Shown here piece after piece: positions 61,481 through 64,000 of a stretch of DNA of 64,000 nucleotides (its first letter is position 1; the number at the start of each line of letters is the position of its first letter). Position numbers and translations under genes: made by a program. The DNA comes from Piezodorus guildinii (taxonomy: Eukaryota > Arthropoda > Insecta > Hemiptera > Pentatomidae). The stretch lies in assembly GCA_023052935.1 (NCBI GenBank), contig CM041298.1, positions 24,518,192 to 24,582,191 of the forward strand, in the 5' to 3' direction. A model generated the notes under the pieces. That model searched no databases. It was not told the DNA's origin and saw only the letters and a list, made by a program, of their open reading frames with translations.

Positions 61481-61937
61481 AATATAACGAAATAGTCATG
61501 CAGATATATTATAAACCGTTTGAAAGCTATAGGTTTTATTAATATCTGAAGAAAATCCTATAGCCTGAAATATTGATGTTAACAATTTCTACAAGTTGAT
61601 GTTGAAAAAACTTTTCTTTTATTTTATAGAAACAAACTGAAAACTATATAAATTTATATCTCGTATAAATAACAATAATATTTAAGATGGATGCGTGGCC
61701 AGAATGAAGGTGTGTTACGGCAAAAATAGCCATCAATGTTGTATTATTCCAGAAAAGCGCCCTCAATTCCATCTTATTAACCCGTCAGCCATGACAGCTC
61801 TCCTACACAGGCCAACCTCAACGCTTTAATATTTCAACGGAAAGCTAGTCTGGGTTAGGATCTTATATCTCGAAAAATATATATTAACCCTTCAGAGGTA
61901 ACTCGCATGGTTCTATTTCAGGCGGTTGTTAAAATTA
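61481..61937. other. No recognised gene
   Basis: AT-rich, with a mixed-composition stretch at 61690-61870 that shows no coding motif. Confidence 0.4.
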
Positions 61938-62030
61938 TATAATTATTCTTTATTTATTCTGGGACGAGTCCATTCACAATAATATAACATGATATAAAAA
62001 ATGGACTTAAGATTGGAGTCTTAGAGTAAA
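61938..62030 (-). mobile_element. LINE-C 3' terminus fragment
   Basis: Reverse complement has GGACTCGTCCCAGAATAAAT, the same hairpin plus AGAATAAA seen at 4110-4160 and 9235-9270, followed by an AT-rich tail. Confidence 0.65.
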
Positions 62031-62042
62031 ATATTGGAAAAA

Positions 62043-62405
62043 AATCTGGTGCGGGCAACACACGACTTTCACTTACCTCCATTTTTAAAATCAATGAAAG
62101 AATTTTCAGATACAGTTAGAGATAAAAATATGTGAAACTATTAAATAATTAATTATATTGAATTTATATAGAAACATGTGTTTTATTAAAAAATCTATTA
62201 TATTAATATCTAAAATAATCAGTTAGTTTTATCTTCTTTTCATCACTCTCTATTAACTTCTAAAAGCTTGATTATAAGATAATTATTTTTCCTAAAATCT
62301 TTAGCTTTCCAACGGTATATCATACATGTACATTACTGTTCTTATGTTCCAAACCAAAAATTGCATGAAAAAAAATATTTTTTTAGTTTTCTCCATTTGT
62401 TGTTA
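62043..62405 (+). repeat. AT800, left half
   Basis: Proper left end (ATCTGGTGCGGGCAACACAC) and left-hand blocks up to AAATTGCATGAAAAAAAATA; truncated at ~62405. Confidence 0.88.
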
Positions 62406-62523
62406 ATAAAAAGACTCATTTATTTGGGTACAGCATTCAAGCACAATATCACCACACACTATAACCTAAAAAATAGAAAATACCTGGCCCAAGATAAATC
62501 CTGATAAAAAAAATAATAAAAAA

Positions 62524-62590
62524 AAGGGGTAGCTCAGAGTGGTTAAAAGACCATCCATCATAAGGCTCAAAACCAGCTGTGACAGATTGA
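62524..62590 (+). other. tRNA-like sequence, weak
   Basis: GGGTAGCTCAGAGTGGTTAA resembles a tRNA A-box arm; the B box (AAAACCAGCTGTGAC) is poor. Possibly the head of another SINE. Confidence 0.3.
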
Positions 62591-62598
62591 TATATACA

Positions 62599-62672
<74 letters not shown>

Positions 62673-62700
62673 TATATATAGATATTCGTATATATAGATA
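62588..62700. repeat. (TA)n microsatellite
   Basis: A ~110-bp TA tract with a few GA and GT interruptions. The overlapping frame 62466-62735 is low-complexity YI repeats. Confidence 0.95.
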
Positions 62701-62804
62701 TATACGAACTTTATTAATATTATGTAAAATTTCAATCTAAAAAGTCTTAAAAGATATCTAAAAAGTTATTTTTTTTACTTATTTTATTTTATTTTAGTTT
62801 TAGT

Positions 62805-63293
62805 TTTTAAAACAGATGTATTATTATTTTGAAAACATATGTATTTTTGTTTTTTATTTTAACTCTACTATATTGGAAAAGAAAAAAAACCAAAAAAAAA
62901 TGTTAATTTATCTTTATCAATATACTAATTTATTTTTTATTTTATTTTTTTAACAGATGTATTATTATTTTAAAAACATTGTATTTTTTTTCCTTTCTTT
63001 TTTTTTTTATCACTACTATATTGAAGAAAAAAAAAAAAATTAATTTATCTTTATCTTTATCTCTATCGTATTTCTTTATTTTATCTTTTCAAACAGATGC
63101 ATCATTATTTTAAAATCATATGTATTTGCTTTTTGTTTATACAGTATTGTAGTATTGAAGAAAAAAATAAATAAATAAAGAACTGTAAATTTATCCTTAT
63201 CAATATATATTTTTTATTTATTATTTTTTTATTTATTCTTTTTTTAAATTATTTTAATTTTAAACAGATGTATTATTATTTCAAAAGCATATG

Positions 63294-63300
<7 letters not shown>
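62805..63300. repeat. Tandem array, ~145 bp x ~3.5
   Basis: Units begin AAACAGATGTATTATTATTT at 62811, 62951, 63094 and 63263 (approximate) and run AAAACATATGTATTTTTG, CTACTATATTGAAGAAAAAA, TTAATTTATCTTTATCAATA. Units diverge by small indels in A and T runs. No coding capacity. Confidence 0.85.

Positions 63301-63332
<32 letters not shown>
63297..63332. repeat. (TA)n microsatellite
   Basis: About 17 TA units ending the tandem array. Confidence 0.95.
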
Positions 63333-63337
<5 letters not shown>

Positions 63338-63339
63338 AC

Positions 63340-63430
63340 TTACAAAATGTATTGTGAATAGCCTAGCCAGGCTCTATTTGTAAGGGGAATACCCCCAAAG
63401 ACAAATAAAATATATTCTATTCTATATTAT
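63340..63430 (+). mobile_element. Probable LINE 3' terminus
   Basis: TTGTAAGGGGAATACCCCCA forms a hairpin (GGGGxxxxCCCC), then AAATAAAATATATTCTATTC: hairpin, AATAAA and a pentanucleotide tail, the same arrangement as the LINE-C 3' ends, though the sequence differs. Confidence 0.45.
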
Positions 63431-64000
63431 ATATTCTATATACATGCTATTCTATGTTGTCGATCAGCTCTGGTGTCTGGAGGTCCTTTTAGCTTGGAGG
63501 AGAGAGAATGGCGTTTGTTGAATTTGATCCTAGCTAAATCACTTTCCTGTACAAACATTGGTCTAGGAATATTATGGTACAACTACCTACTAAGTGGTTT
63601 CTGTAGTAACCAAGACCCTTTATGAGTTGTTGTTTTTTTTTCATATCTGAAGAAAAAACTAAGGATGTCGATACCACATATGTGAATTTTTATGTAATTC
63701 GATTGGTTCAAACGATAGTTTAAAGTTTTTTATCAATGGAATGTACAAAAAAATGGCTTAAAATGCTGCCCGATGTGGATGAATCATTAATTCAGCAAGA
63801 TAAAGAAATTTAAAAATCTAAACTTTCCTCTTGAATTGCAATAAAATATTTTGAATAAAATTTTACATCCTTTTGTTTAAAAATAAATTTATATTTACAA
63901 TTAGGACACGTAGTTTTTGGTATCACCGTTTTAATAATAAACTTCATAAAATACTAAAAATAGACTTTTTTTCTTTTAAACCATTATAACAAATAAATTA
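63431..64000. other. AT-rich; possible SINE-1 tail
   Basis: 63596-63640 (AACCAAGACCCTTTATGAGT, TGT then T9) resembles the last bases and T tail of SINE-1. The rest is AT-rich with nothing recognised. Confidence 0.35.

Noticed and set aside
62466..62735. 89-codon frame rich in Tyr-Ile
   Set aside because: Translation of a (TA)n microsatellite; same for 13442-13645 and 53428-53655.

Overview
This window is nuclear DNA from an animal, most likely an insect; I cannot name the species. It is AT-rich, has no bacterial-style gene packing, and every long open reading frame I recognise belongs to a transposable element. The element mix (Jockey, I and R1 clade LINEs, RTE-type LINEs, mariner DNA transposons, tRNA-derived SINEs, Penelope-like remnants) is typical of arthropods. 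I found no host protein gene, rRNA, functional tRNA or CRISPR array. Local labels used below: JOC-1 and JOC-2 (Jockey-type LINEs), I-1 to I-4 (LINEs with RNase H and/or a C-terminal CCHC tail), LINE-C (a LINE whose RT C-terminus reads like 'WNSLP..IR..SLSSFK'), SINE-1/2/3, PAL-A to PAL-D (palindromic elements), AT800 (an ~0.8 kb repeat), MAR-1/2/3 (mariners), and family F.

Layout. 0-6 kb: AT800 end, RTE-type fragments on both strands, a SINE-1, two LINE C-termini, JOC-2. 6-12.5 kb: JOC-2 pieces and two near-identical AT800 copies (a ~0.75 kb duplication), a LINE-C copy split by a small palindrome, SINE-1 and SINE-2. 13-20.6 kb: a full SINE-1 with a poly(T) tail, SINE-2, a broken Penelope-like ORF between perfect 32-nt inverted repeats, a tandem array, and a deleted JOC-1-like copy. 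21-28 kb: half of a PAL-A, two minisatellites, I-3 pieces, a GC-rich island, and a complete PAL-A with PAL-C nested inside. 28-37 kb: AT800 copies, MAR-2, PAL-B with AT800 nested inside, SINE-3, MAR-3, a GC-rich island. 38-47.5 kb: long homopolymers, an I-2 insertion, AT800, R1, RTE fragments, MAR-1. 48-53.5 kb: I-1, a nearly intact two-ORF I-clade LINE. 53.5-62 kb: I-4, a compact PAL-A, a GC-rich island, and JOC-1, an apparently intact Jockey element lying between the two arms of PAL-D. 62-64 kb: AT800, microsatellites and a ~145 bp tandem array.

Two autonomous-looking retrotransposons stand out. JOC-1 (55214-59987, minus strand) has both ORFs open, an 11-bp target duplication, and a TAAATG overlap-like junction between ORF1 and ORF2. 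I-1 (ORF1 48128-49357, ORF2 49433-53137, plus strand) is intact except for one in-frame TAG inside its C-terminal CCHC motif. The most unusual signal is a set of at least four sequence-unrelated palindromic element families that share a hammerhead-ribozyme-like core (CTGANGA, stem, GAAACGTY) facing inward from each arm; two PAL-A insertions have 13-bp target duplications. Penelope-like elements are known to carry hammerhead motifs, so these may be Penelope-derived non-autonomous elements.
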